From assembly GCA_965218495.1 (NCBI GenBank), contig OZ244626.1, forward strand, positions 4,278,001-4,342,000: a stretch of 64,000 nucleotides of DNA, in the 5' to 3' direction. The translations under genes and the position numbers were made by a program. This document shows positions 8,396 through 16,927 of this stretch, piece after piece; the stretch's first letter is position 1; the number at the start of each line of letters is the position of its first letter. The stretch is from G965218495 sp965218495 (lineage in GTDB: Bacteria; Bacteroidota; Rhodothermia; Rhodothermales; Bin80). The notes below the pieces were generated by a model that saw only the letters and a list, made by a program, of their open reading frames with translations, searched no databases and had not been told where the DNA came from.

Positions 8396-9910
8396 ATGGT
8401 ACAGGATGCGCAGGTCCTGCTTCTACGCAGGTTGGTATTGAAGAAGGGAGAGCCCATAGCGACAGCAGCGGCGAAGGCCGGCATGTGCGAGACTACCGCG
8501 CGCAAGTACGTGCAGTTGGGCAAGCTGCCAAGCGAGACGAAGAAGCCGCACACGTGGCGTACGCGCAAGGATCCGTTTGCTGCCGTGTGGGAGGAGGTCG
8601 AGGCTTTTCTGAAGGTTAATCCCAACCTGGAGGTCAAGGCGCTTTTTGGTGAGCTGCAGCGCCGGCATCCGGGCACGTTCCAGCCGGGTCAATTGCGCAC
8701 GCTGCAGCGGCGGGTCAAGCAGTGGAGAGCCACGGAAGGCCCGGCGAAGGAGGTGTTTTTTGCCCAGGAATATGAGCCGGGAGACCGAGCCCAATCGGAC
8801 TTTACGTGCATGAACGGGCTGGGCGTGACCATCCGGGGGGCGCCGTTTCCGCATCTGCTGTACCACTTCGTGCTGCCGTATTCCAATTGGGAGACGGGTA
8901 CCGTCTGCCGATCGGAGAGCTTCGAGGCGCTTTCGGAGGGCCTGCAGCAGGCCCTTCACGCCTGTGGAGGCGTGCCAAGGCTGCACCAGACGGACTCCCT
9001 GAGCGCTGCGGTACGCAAGCTGCAGCGTGGCGGCGGCGAGGCCTTTACGGATCGCTACCAGGCCTTGATGCGCCACTGCGGCATGGAAGCGCGGCATACG
9101 CAGGTGCGGAGTCCGCACGAGAACGGCAAGGTGGAGCAGCGGCACTACCGGCTGAAGCTGGCCATAAAGAACCAGCTCATCCTGCGCGGAAGCAATGACT
9201 TTGAGAGCCGGCAGGCCTATGAGGCTTTCCTCAAGCAGCTGTTTGCGCAGCTGAATGCGCCGCGCAACGAGCGCCTCAAGCAGGAGCGGGCCTATCTGGG
9301 GCCGCTTCCGGAGCGCCGACTGGAAAGCTACAAGGCGATGCGCGTGCGGGTATCGAAGGGCAGCACGATCCGGGTGCGGAACAACAGCTATTCGGTGCCG
9401 AGCCGGCTTATCGGCGAACAGGTCGACATCCGTCTGTTCGGCGAGGCGGTCGAGGTGCGGTTCGGGCAGCGTCTGATGGAGCGCATGCCGCGGCTGCATG
9501 GAAGAAGCAAGCACCGGATCGAGTATCGGCACGTGATCGACTCGCTGGTGCGCAAACCGGGTGCGTTTGCCCACTACCGGTACCGGGCCGATCTCTTTCC
9601 CACCCACCGGTTCCGGATGGCCTATGACGCGTTGCGTCGGGCGCACAAAGCGCCTCTGAAGGCCGACAAGGCGTATCTGCGTGTGCTGCACCTGGCGGCC
9701 AAGGAGAGCGAATCGGGCGTAGATGCCGCCCTCAGCGTGCTGCTGAAGGGCAAGGAGGCCATTACGGCAGAGGCCGTAGAGGCGCTGCTGGATCGGACGC
9801 TGCAAGTTCCGGATTATCTGGTAGCGCCTCCTGTGGTGGATCTGAGCACGTACGACGGCCTTCTGGAGCCATCGACGACGGCTTCGCTTACGACGACCGC
9901 CGTGCGATGA
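8396..9910 (+). CDS. istA: IS21-family transposase IstA
   Basis: 504 aa, usual size for IstA. An N-terminal helix-turn-helix ('AAAKAGMCETTARKYVQLGK') is followed by the RNase-H-like catalytic core with the DDE residues visible in 'DRAQSDFTCMNG', 'LHQTDSLSAAV' and 'HENGKVEQRHYR', then a beta-barrel C-terminal part ('IRVRNNSYSVPSRLIGE'). It overlaps istB by 4 nt (ATGA), the usual coupled arrangement. No frameshift, so this copy may be active. Confidence 0.93.
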   Translation: MVQDAQVLLLRRLVLKKGEPIATAAAKAGMCETTARKYVQLGKLPSETKKPHTWRTRKDPFAAVWEEVEAFLKVNPNLEVKALFGELQRRHPGTFQPGQLRTLQRRVKQWRATEGPAKEVFFAQEYEPGDRAQSDFTCMNGLGVTIRGAPFPHLLYHFVLPYSNWETGTVCRSESFEALSEGLQQALHACGGVPRLHQTDSLSAAVRKLQRGGGEAFTDRYQALMRHCGMEARHTQVRSPHENGKVEQRHYRLKLAIKNQLILRGSNDFESRQAYEAFLKQLFAQLNAPRNERLKQERAYLGPLPERRLESYKAMRVRVSKGSTIRVRNNSYSVPSRLIGEQVDIRLFGEAVEVRFGQRLMERMPRLHGRSKHRIEYRHVIDSLVRKPGAFAHYRYRADLFPTHRFRMAYDALRRAHKAPLKADKAYLRVLHLAAKESESGVDAALSVLLKGKEAITAEAVEALLDRTLQVPDYLVAPPVVDLSTYDGLLEPSTTASLTTTAVR

Positions 9911-10710
9911 AGACACTCTCGGCAGCAGAGCTGGAGCGGTCCCTGCAGGCAGGGCTCAAGGAGCTCCGTATGCCGGCGATACGTGCTTGCTTCCGGGAGA
10001 AGGCCGATACGGCCCGCCGGGAGGCCATGAGCTTTGAGCGCTTTCTGCTGGAGCTGGTGGAACAGGAGCAGCAGGAGCGCCACAGCAACCGCATCCAGCG
10101 TTGGCTGCGTGCGTCTCGGCTGCCGTTGGAGAAGACGCTGGACACGTTCGATCGTGGCCGGCTGCCCCTGCGGATAGATCACCACCTGCGTGTGCTCCTG
10201 GAGGGAGGCTTCCTGGACCGCAAGGAGAACGTTCTGGCCTTCGGCCCTCCCGGCAGCGGCAAGACGCACCTGGTGTGTGCCCTGGGCCGGGAGCTGATCT
10301 TCCAGCGGCGTCGCGTGATCTTTTACAACTGCAGCACACTGGTGCAGGAGCTGCTATGGGCCAAGCAGCAGCTGCGCCTGCCCAAGCTCCTGAAGCGGCT
10401 CGCCCGCTTTGAGGCGCTCATTATCGACGACATCGGTTACGTGCAGCACAGCCGCCAGGAGATGGAGGTGCTGTTCCTGCTGCTGTCGCAGCGCTACGAG
10501 CGGGGCAGCGTGTTGCTTACGAGCAATCTGGCCTTCAGCCAGTGGGAGCGCATCTTCAAGGACCCGATGACGACGGCCGCGGCCATAGACCGTTTGGTAC
10601 ATCACAGCGTGATTCTGGAGCTGAACGTGCCGAGTTACCGTCTGGAGGCCTCCAAGCGGCGCCAAGAGGCCCAGAGTGAAGCCCAGGCTGTGGGTGAACC
10701 TGTGCCCTGA
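9907..10710 (+). CDS. istB: IS21 helper ATPase IstB
   Basis: 267 aa AAA+ protein. Walker A is 'GPPGSGKTH', Walker B-like 'ALIIDDIGYV', and sensor 'VLLTSNLAFSQW'. The N-terminal helical domain ('MPAIRACFREKADTARREAM') is typical of IstB. Known role: binds target DNA as an oligomer and activates IstA. It starts inside the istA stop (coupled translation). Confidence 0.93.
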   Translation: MKTLSAAELERSLQAGLKELRMPAIRACFREKADTARREAMSFERFLLELVEQEQQERHSNRIQRWLRASRLPLEKTLDTFDRGRLPLRIDHHLRVLLEGGFLDRKENVLAFGPPGSGKTHLVCALGRELIFQRRRVIFYNCSTLVQELLWAKQQLRLPKLLKRLARFEALIIDDIGYVQHSRQEMEVLFLLLSQRYERGSVLLTSNLAFSQWERIFKDPMTTAAAIDRLVHHSVILELNVPSYRLEASKRRQEAQSEAQAVGEPVP

Positions 10711-10877
10711 GTAGGCAGCGTCCGCGGTCCTGCCCTGCCCTGCCCTGGGACGTGACCCAGAGCCTTCAGGAAGGCGCGAGGTGAGCGCCTGGCGTCAGTT
10801 CGGGACACGGGGCAAACTCGGGCGTCCGTGCCAAATGTCGATGCAAGCGCCCTTTTTGGCCGGATAAAGGCTCCTCA

Positions 10878-11160
10878 GGCGGCGAATTCGCGGCCTTATC
10901 CGTACCACTGTCCGTCCGGGGGCGATTTACACGCTCTGCGCAGCAGTCCGCAGGCTGTTTTCCGGTGTTTTAGGACGGTAGGTGACCAAACCCGGCCGTT
11001 TGTGCGAAGAGGGGCCTGTACGAGCTCATTTAGGCCCATTGGCAGCCCTCCAGATACCGCTTACGCGGCCTTAGCCACATGATCGTCCGTCCAGAGACGA
11101 TTCGCACGCTCTGAGAGGCAGCTGGCCGTGTGTTGAAGCTTCAGGACAGGATACGGGATG
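10878..11160. repeat. Degenerate direct repeat in the IS21 3' region
   Basis: Two imperfect units about 175 bp apart share 'cgcggcctta', 'cgtccgtcc', a 'gacgatt(t/c).cacgctctg' block and a 'caggctg..tt..aggac' end. The first unit starts near 10890 and the second near 11064. Multiple short repeats near the ends are known for IS21 elements as IstA binding sites; that role here is inference. Confidence 0.45.
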
Positions 11161-11299
11161 TCCCAGGGTCTGCTTGTTCTCATGTGCGGATGGATGGTCC
11201 TTCCGATCCGGCTGTATGCGGGCGCCCCTTCCATTGGAAAAACCTGTCACGTCCGCCGTCACGCACTGCGGAATAGGGCCGAAAAAATCTGTTCGGCCT

Positions 11300-11343
11300 C
11301 GAGCTTCGAGGCTCCGCAGCTCGCTGCTCCGCCTCGAAGCTCG
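11300..11343. other. Long perfect hairpin
   Basis: CGAGCTTCGAGGC pairs with GCCTCGAAGCTCG (13 bp perfect), and the loop contains a second small hairpin (GCAG/CTGC). On the minus strand a run of six T follows about 15 nt after the stem, too far for a classic terminator. It could still end transcription or be a mobile-element relic. Confidence 0.5.
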
Positions 11344-11599
11344 GCCTCTCTCTTAATCCAAATTTAATTGTCGCCGGCGCCATCATGTATTGACGTTGAT
11401 CAGAAGTTTCTTAAGATGGGCGAAATCGTGCCCAGCGATTGGAGTACACCTCACCATTTATGAGTGGCGCTAGGCACTTCAACTGCCGCGGACACGATCT
11501 GAGGTGGGCCGATGCTGCGCAACAGCGCTTGAGTCTACGCCTCATCCACTGCGTGGCCTGAGTCCATTAAGGCCGCGCTCAAGGCAACTAACGCAGGAC

Positions 11600-12775
11600 T
11601 CACAACGGATTGATTACAAGTTCGGCAACGCTAAGCACGTAGGCGCCTTCTTCATTTAGCCGCCGAAGGTATATGCGATCGTTTGCGTCGTGCCATAGAA
11701 TCCTTATGGAACTCATGACGCGCCCGTTTCCATCCAGGTCCGGGTCCTCAAACTGCAGCGGCCCGTACCCCATCAAGCTTCCATTCCGGTCGAACAGCTC
11801 CGCCTGGTATTCAGCATCCTTCCCGAGCAGCTTCTGTTTGGTAAAGTTTACGATATCTCCAGTGCTCAGAATTACGATGCCCAGACTCCAGTTCAAAACC
11901 TGCGCGCCGAATATTCCATCCGGATTGGAAACTATAATTGCTGACTTGCGAACATCTGGGTTCGTCTCGAAGTCGCGATAACTGAATGGTTTGAAGAATT
12001 GCCTGGGAGCAGGGCCCCCTTTCAGTTTCTCCATAGCCCAGGTGCCATTTGACCGCGTATAGCGGTAGATGTATCCACCGTATACCTCAGGGGCCAGGAC
12101 TATCGCGTCAGACTTGTTCGTCGCCACCTTCATTGCTCCCCGGTTACCTGAACGTGCTCTCAGGAATTCACGGTCCAGGTCGACAATGTCACCCAGTTGC
12201 GCGAAGGACTCACGCTGATCTAACTCGGAGTCGAGAAGATGAAGCACCTTGTCGTCATCGATGCCGGACCCTCCTTTTGGATCTGATAGCCGCTTGACGT
12301 ACCTGAAAACAAAGGAGTCACTAAGCGTCAGGACAATGTCTGGATAGCTGGCCAGCCATTCTGTGATCGCCTTCGTTTCGAAGCTCTTGCCGAGATCCGT
12401 GAAAATCGTGTACCGTTTGCTGATTCGATCGACCACGATCAGTCGATCCTGATCATCGACGTGCATGCCGATGATCTCGCGCATTTCTCCCGGGCCAGCG
12501 CCTCGTCTCCCGATCTTGGTGAAGTACCGTCCACTTGTGTCGAAGACGCGAACGTCTGCACTTCGCCGATCATGAACATATATTTTGCCCTTCGAGTCCG
12601 TCCTGACGAATTCGGGGGTCGAGAAAAGATACTCCACCGGCGCCTGTTTGTCATCGCCGATGACAAACTGCTCAACGAGCGTGAAGGACAGCTTCTGCGC
12701 CTGTGCGGGGAACAGCAATCCCATCACAAGGGCAAGCGTAACAAGGCACCGTCGCAAAGCGAAGCGAAGCTTCAT
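11600..12775 (-). CDS. Exported 6-bladed beta-propeller protein
   Basis: 391 aa from ATG 12775, chosen because it begins a clear signal peptide (FALRRCLVTLALVMGLLF, cleavage near AQAQ); the frame is open 15 codons further upstream. Blades show repeated 'D..G.IYV.D' signatures: 'TDSKGKIYVHDRRSADVRVF', 'TSGRYFTKIGRRGAGPGEM' and 'VDDQDRLIVVDRISKRYTIF'. 'G.GPGE' turns are typical of the NHL-like 6-bladed propellers abundant in Bacteroidota/Rhodothermota. The ligand is unknown. It is divergent from another propeller gene at 13181, with 405 bp between them. Confidence 0.82.
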   Translation of the reverse strand: MKLRFALRRCLVTLALVMGLLFPAQAQKLSFTLVEQFVIGDDKQAPVEYLFSTPEFVRTDSKGKIYVHDRRSADVRVFDTSGRYFTKIGRRGAGPGEMREIIGMHVDDQDRLIVVDRISKRYTIFTDLGKSFETKAITEWLASYPDIVLTLSDSFVFRYVKRLSDPKGGSGIDDDKVLHLLDSELDQRESFAQLGDIVDLDREFLRARSGNRGAMKVATNKSDAIVLAPEVYGGYIYRYTRSNGTWAMEKLKGGPAPRQFFKPFSYRDFETNPDVRKSAIIVSNPDGIFGAQVLNWSLGIVILSTGDIVNFTKQKLLGKDAEYQAELFDRNGSLMGYGPLQFEDPDLDGNGRVMSSIRILWHDANDRIYLRRLNEEGAYVLSVAELVINPL

Positions 12776-13011
12776 GCAAACGTGACGACTTTGAAAGTGG
12801 AGGAAGATAGTGGATCGCATCGTTTATCGCTGTATTTGCCGTAGACACTTCGACCATCCGATCGCCAGCGGTGACCCCGACGAATACCGGAGTCGAATTC
12901 GCGTCCGAATCGGCCCGCCAACTTCACATTTGAGTGCTCGGTCCCGGGAGAAGGGCGAACTCGCCACCTGCTGTGGAGATGGAGGGGCCGATTGCCTACT
13001 ACTGACCTCAG

Positions 13012-13080
13012 CCAATTGGCGGAAGGATAGAGGAGCCGTCCACAGCGGTCGAATCAGGCCGTTGGTGAGCCGCCAATTGG
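13012..13080. promoter_or_regulatory. Inverted repeat in the divergent intergenic region
   Basis: CCAATTGGCGG (13012-13022) and CCGCCAATTGG (13070-13080) are perfect 11-bp inverted copies 47 bp apart, in the 405-bp space (12776-13180) between two divergent propeller genes. They could be operator half-sites for a shared regulator or the stem of a leader hairpin. No promoter elements could be fixed. The rest of this intergenic region shows nothing else. Confidence 0.35.
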
Positions 13081-13180
13081 TGACAGCAAGCTGGAACTAC
13101 TCGAGAACGCTCTTTGGCGAACCGTTAGGCCATCGGCCAGCAGGGCGTGTACATACTAGCACACGAGCCATGGAGCTATA

Positions 13181-14365
13181 ATGACCTCACTATCCCGAAT
13201 TCCAGATCCACTTAAGACCGGCCAAACGAGCTATTGGGCGAGCCACCGGATTCCAGCGGCATTGGTGACAATTTCTTGCCTCCTTATTGCTGTCTACGCT
13301 AAGAACGAAGGCCAAGGGCCCCGTACGGCCGGTTCACTGCCGATCGAACTCATCAAGGTTCTAACCATTGGCGACGAAACTGATGAGAGCGGTGTATTCT
13401 TCGGTAGGATTAGCGGCCTTGTAGCCGTAGACGGCAAAGGACGCATTTTCGTAGGTGAAGGCCAGGACCCGCAGATTTATGCGTTCACCGCTCAGGGCAA
13501 ACTGATCGCATCGATTGGCGCAAAGGGCAATGGCCCAGGTGAGTTCACCCGGGTGACTTCAGTGCAGACGGGCCCGGGGGATACGTTGTACGTGTTCGAT
13601 TCCGGGCCCAAGCGGATTTCGGCCTTTGATCCGGCCACGTTTGACTTGGCCTATGACGTTACTGTGGCAGCGGATTCACCCGGCCAGCGCGTTACAGATC
13701 TCATCGGAGTACTCGAGACAGGCTTTGTTGTGACCTATGAAGACCCGGCTGGACCGGGCACAGACTTTGCGTCGGAACGATATATGTATACCAAGATCAC
13801 TGGCAGAAAAGGACGAGTAGTATTCAATCCCATGGTACGCGCGCCGGCATTGGCCTGGATGGTTATAGAAGATGAAGACTATAGGACGTTCGTGACCCGG
13901 CCCTTCGGACGGGATCCGGTCATTCGGCTTGGTCCTAACGAGCACATATACTCGGGATCTACGGAATCCATTGACATCGCCATCACCGCGGCCGACGGTA
14001 CGCCTCGGAAACCCGTTAGACACCCGCTTGAGGCCATCCCGGTAACGAAAAGCGAGCTGGACGAGCGCTTGGAGAATCATTCAGTCAACACATCCAGGCG
14101 ACTTCGCGCACTTGACCTCCCCAAAACTAAGCCGGCCTACTCCACACTTGTGGTAGGCGACAGCGGCAGAATTTGGGTAAGGCTAACGAAGAGTGACCCG
14201 AATGCCCCAACCGCTGAATGGCTAGTACTGAACACCGAAAGCCAGGTTGTAGGTGAGATAGACCTGCCTTCAAGCGTATACCTCCAAGTGGTTGCGGCGG
14301 GGCGGGCGTACGCAGTTGACTATGCCGATGGGGTTGTCCTTACGGTCTACGAGATAGTCGAATAA
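13181..14365 (+). CDS. 6-bladed beta-propeller protein, probably exported
   Basis: 394 aa. A hydrophobic segment near residues 25-42 ('IPAALVTISCLLIAVYA') after a charged N-terminus suggests a signal peptide or anchor. Propeller signatures include 'VDGKGRIFVGEGQDPQIYAF', 'IGAKGNGPGEFTRV' and 'GDTLYVFDSGPKRISAF', the same fold as the divergent gene at 11600-12775. Function is unknown; it may bind a ligand or partner in the envelope. ATG at 13181 selected, with no strong ribosome binding site (common in this group). Confidence 0.8.
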   Translation: MTSLSRIPDPLKTGQTSYWASHRIPAALVTISCLLIAVYAKNEGQGPRTAGSLPIELIKVLTIGDETDESGVFFGRISGLVAVDGKGRIFVGEGQDPQIYAFTAQGKLIASIGAKGNGPGEFTRVTSVQTGPGDTLYVFDSGPKRISAFDPATFDLAYDVTVAADSPGQRVTDLIGVLETGFVVTYEDPAGPGTDFASERYMYTKITGRKGRVVFNPMVRAPALAWMVIEDEDYRTFVTRPFGRDPVIRLGPNEHIYSGSTESIDIAITAADGTPRKPVRHPLEAIPVTKSELDERLENHSVNTSRRLRALDLPKTKPAYSTLVVGDSGRIWVRLTKSDPNAPTAEWLVLNTESQVVGEIDLPSSVYLQVVAAGRAYAVDYADGVVLTVYEIVE

Positions 14366-14593
14366 AGGGACAGAATGGCAGTTAATGGGCGGATAGAAGG
14401 ACCGTGTTCGCGGCCTGCGGCCAGACGTCGCGCTCGCTGCCTTCCCGGTCTCGTATCAAGATTCGGAGGCGCGGCGGCAGCACGTTATCGTAGAAACAAA
14501 GCCGCTCACCAACGTGCACAGCCCAGTCACTGACTGCAGTGGCCCTTGGCCTTCTCCAGTCTGGCTGCCAAAGCACGACGCAATTGCACGTGC

Positions 14594-15037
14594 CTATTCC
14601 GCTCCATCGTACACGGCGCCGACGACATCCAGTACCTTGCCATCTCTTAGCTCAGCGTCAATGGCAACAATGATGCCCTCTTCGTCTACCAGAATAGGCC
14701 TCGGGAAGCCAGTGAGCTCAAACAACTTCCTTACTGAACTGTCTTCTTTACGCGTCACTCGCGTATGAAGCCAAGGCATGGGGTACCTGTCTCTCCAGAA
14801 ATTCTCGATGTCGGAACGGTCATCCAAGAAGGCAACGCTGAGGATCTCAAACCCGGATTCCTTGTACCGATCGTAAGTCTCTTCCAAAGCCGGTATTTCC
14901 TCAATGCAAGGTCCGCACCAGGTGCCCCAAAAGTCGAGCAGGTACGTTTGGCCTCTAAGCTGAACTTTGTCACTTTATTTTTTCCAAGAGCCAGTAAGTA
15001 CCCTTCAGACAGTCACTTACGAAAACTGTCTTTTTCT
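14594..15037 (-). pseudogene. C-terminal thioredoxin part of a decayed TlpA paralogue
   Basis: Frames in this region read 'QTYLLDFWGTWCGPCIEEIP' (CxxC active site CGPC) and 'ETYDRYKESGFEILSVAFLD' to 'FELTGFPRPILVDEEGIIVA', closely similar to the C-terminus of the TlpA protein at 5680-7275. The N-terminal end is cut by the IS1634 element and preceded by stops. It is best read as the 3' part of the broken gene that resumes at 16928-18367. Confidence 0.65.
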
Positions 15038-15047
15038 ATAGCACTAC

Positions 15048-16920
15048 CATTTCAGGGTCGTTTTGTGTGCGCCTTGTAGGTGTAGTTGTGAGGCTTGAGG
15101 CCCATAATCATGGCGATCTGGCGCTGGAGCGGACCTTGGTCTGCATCCTTCTTCAACAGGATGCAGGAGCGCCGGTCTGTTGGCAATACGGTCGTGATCC
15201 GGTGCCACCGGTTCAGCTCAAACTGCAGCGTGGTCCAGCTGCTGTGGAGGTCATACTGCTTCAGCTTCGTGCGAATGAGTTGCACCGCCTGATAGGCCAG
15301 TACCGAGAGGAAGATGTGTGTCCGGATGCGCTCATCCTTGCTGTGGTATAGGGGGCGCATGCCCAACTCGGACTTCAGCGAACGAAACGTGCGCTCGATG
15401 TCTGCAAGCTTCCAGTATGTGCGTGCGATTTGCGAGGCAGACCAGTCCGTGTGGCTGGTATGCAGGATGTAGCCGCCCGATGCTTGCGTCTGCTGCTCAA
15501 ACGCAGACAGGTGCGTAAAGGTGACCGCCTTCGCGTGCGTACTGTCCTTTTTGCGCAAGACATCGATCTTGTACTGGTACGAGACGCGCTTATGCCTTTC
15601 GAGCTCGCGACCGAGTCTGCGTTGCACCTTGTCGTATTCCTTGACGCAGCGGGGCTTGGAGAGTCCCTCGTGCAGGGTCTTCAGCGCAGCCTCGAACTTT
15701 GCCCGCCTGGTGTTCAGTATGCGATCACCGGTGGCCTTGCGTGCCTCGCTATGCAGGTAGACTTGCAGCGTTCCCTCTTGCTGCTCCAGGCGCCAGGCTT
15801 TGATGGAGACCCCGCTTTGTGTATTCCAGCACTCCTCCGGCGGGCGTTCAGGGGGTGGCGGCGCCTGCGTGCGCTGCACACAGATCCAATCCAGTCCCTT
15901 CGACCGCAAGTACGCCACATTGGCGCGCGTGGCTATGCCCGCGTCCATGATGACGGTCGCACGAGCGCCATTGAGCCTCTCCATGGCCTGTTGAAGCGTC
16001 TTTGGTTCGCTGGCATTGCCAGCAAGGACGGCTGCGCCACGCACAAAGCCGGACGCGTCCAGCATTAAGGCCAACGTCACCAACGGACAATCCGATCGCT
16101 TTTCCTTGCTTCGTCCATACGCCAGGAGCGCGCCTTTCTTGCGACCCGTGTAGAATGTGTTGGTCAGATCATACAAGATGAGCGTCTCACCAAAGCCCAA
16201 CAGCCGCTGCGCATTGCCATAGAGTCCGTCCATAAGCGCTTCGCGCAGCGCATACAGCCGATCGCCTACGCGGTACAGCGTACTTGCGCACGGGGCCTCC
16301 AGCTGCACCAGCTCCAAAATGGCGGAGGCCTTCATCATCCACTGGTACGTATGCGCCTCACTTCCGGGCGACAACATGCGCCCAACCACCAGAACCAAGG
16401 CCATGCGAATAGCATCTTCTCGCATGCCCAGCGCGCGTAGCAGCGCCGCGAAGCCGAGTTGCTCCAAGGCTTGCAGGCATACGCGCTCGCCGCCGACCGT
16501 GCGTGTATCCGGATGATGCACTGCGTCGGTAATGATGGCATCGCGGTCATCGCGTCCGGCGTCCACATCGTAGTCCTTCTCACGCAGCCGGCGCACGATC
16601 TCGTCCACGGCGCGTTCGATCTTCTCATCTTCCAGCGGTAGGGCGCGCTGTCCGTGCAGCGCCAGCTCAACCCGCTTGGTTACGGTGGGCCAGTCGGCTT
16701 CGGCAATGTCAAAGTCCTGGCCAAGGTTCAGGATGGTTTTTTGATTGGGCTGGCCATTGACACGTCGGCATTCGAGCAGTCCGTATCCGGTGCGTTGCGT
16801 TTCGTTTTTAAGCTTGTAGACTCTCCTGCGGATGTACACGGCGTATTCGTATTGGCCTGCGCCCAATATAGCGGATGGGGGCGATGCTTGTGTGAAGTAT
16901 TGATGAATAACACTAAAATA
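15048..16920 (-). mobile_element. IS1634-family element
   Basis: One transposase gene fills the element. Ends are imperfect inverted repeats (left 'catttcagggt', right read inward 'tattttagtgt'). A direct repeat 'gcactac' flanks both sides (15041-15047 and 16921-16927), consistent with a target duplication. It lies within the TlpA paralogue remnant. Confidence 0.7.
15052..16866 (-). CDS. IS1634-family (IS4-like) DDE transposase
   Basis: 604 aa, full length for IS1634 transposases. N-terminal 'GYGLLECRRVNGQPNQKTI' is typical. Catalytic blocks: 'LILYDLTNTFYTGRKKG' (first Asp), 'ATVIMDAGIATRANVAYL' (second Asp), and 'YWKLADIERTFRSLKSEL' with the Y-(2)-R/K..E signature of IS4-like enzymes. The stop lies 4 bp from the element end. 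No frameshift, so it is possibly active. Confidence 0.9.
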   Translation of the reverse strand: MGAGQYEYAVYIRRRVYKLKNETQRTGYGLLECRRVNGQPNQKTILNLGQDFDIAEADWPTVTKRVELALHGQRALPLEDEKIERAVDEIVRRLREKDYDVDAGRDDRDAIITDAVHHPDTRTVGGERVCLQALEQLGFAALLRALGMREDAIRMALVLVVGRMLSPGSEAHTYQWMMKASAILELVQLEAPCASTLYRVGDRLYALREALMDGLYGNAQRLLGFGETLILYDLTNTFYTGRKKGALLAYGRSKEKRSDCPLVTLALMLDASGFVRGAAVLAGNASEPKTLQQAMERLNGARATVIMDAGIATRANVAYLRSKGLDWICVQRTQAPPPPERPPEECWNTQSGVSIKAWRLEQQEGTLQVYLHSEARKATGDRILNTRRAKFEAALKTLHEGLSKPRCVKEYDKVQRRLGRELERHKRVSYQYKIDVLRKKDSTHAKAVTFTHLSAFEQQTQASGGYILHTSHTDWSASQIARTYWKLADIERTFRSLKSELGMRPLYHSKDERIRTHIFLSVLAYQAVQLIRTKLKQYDLHSSWTTLQFELNRWHRITTVLPTDRRSCILLKKDADQGPLQRQIAMIMGLKPHNYTYKAHTKRP

Positions 16921-16927
16921 GCACTAC

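Larger units (their letters stand above)
8396..10710 (+). mobile_element. IS21-family element, coding core
   Basis: Intact istA and istB in the usual order with a 4-nt overlap. IS21 elements transpose through IstA with IstB as AAA+ helper. The terminal inverted repeats were not resolved. The left end must lie upstream of 8396, and the right non-coding part may extend toward 11.1 kb, where a degenerate direct repeat is found. Confidence 0.85.
10711..11599. other. Non-coding region downstream of IS21
   Basis: 890 bp without a supportable gene. It begins with a short tandem 'tgccc' run after istB, then contains a degenerate direct repeat (10878-11160), which may be part of the IS21 right end, and a strong hairpin at 11300-11343. 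The remainder, up to the stop of the propeller gene at 11600, shows nothing recognisable. Confidence 0.5.

Noticed and set aside
8423..9916. A 497-codon open frame antisense to istA
   Set aside because: Istantly explained as the shadow of a high-GC coding frame. It has no family features, and istA is complete on the other strand.
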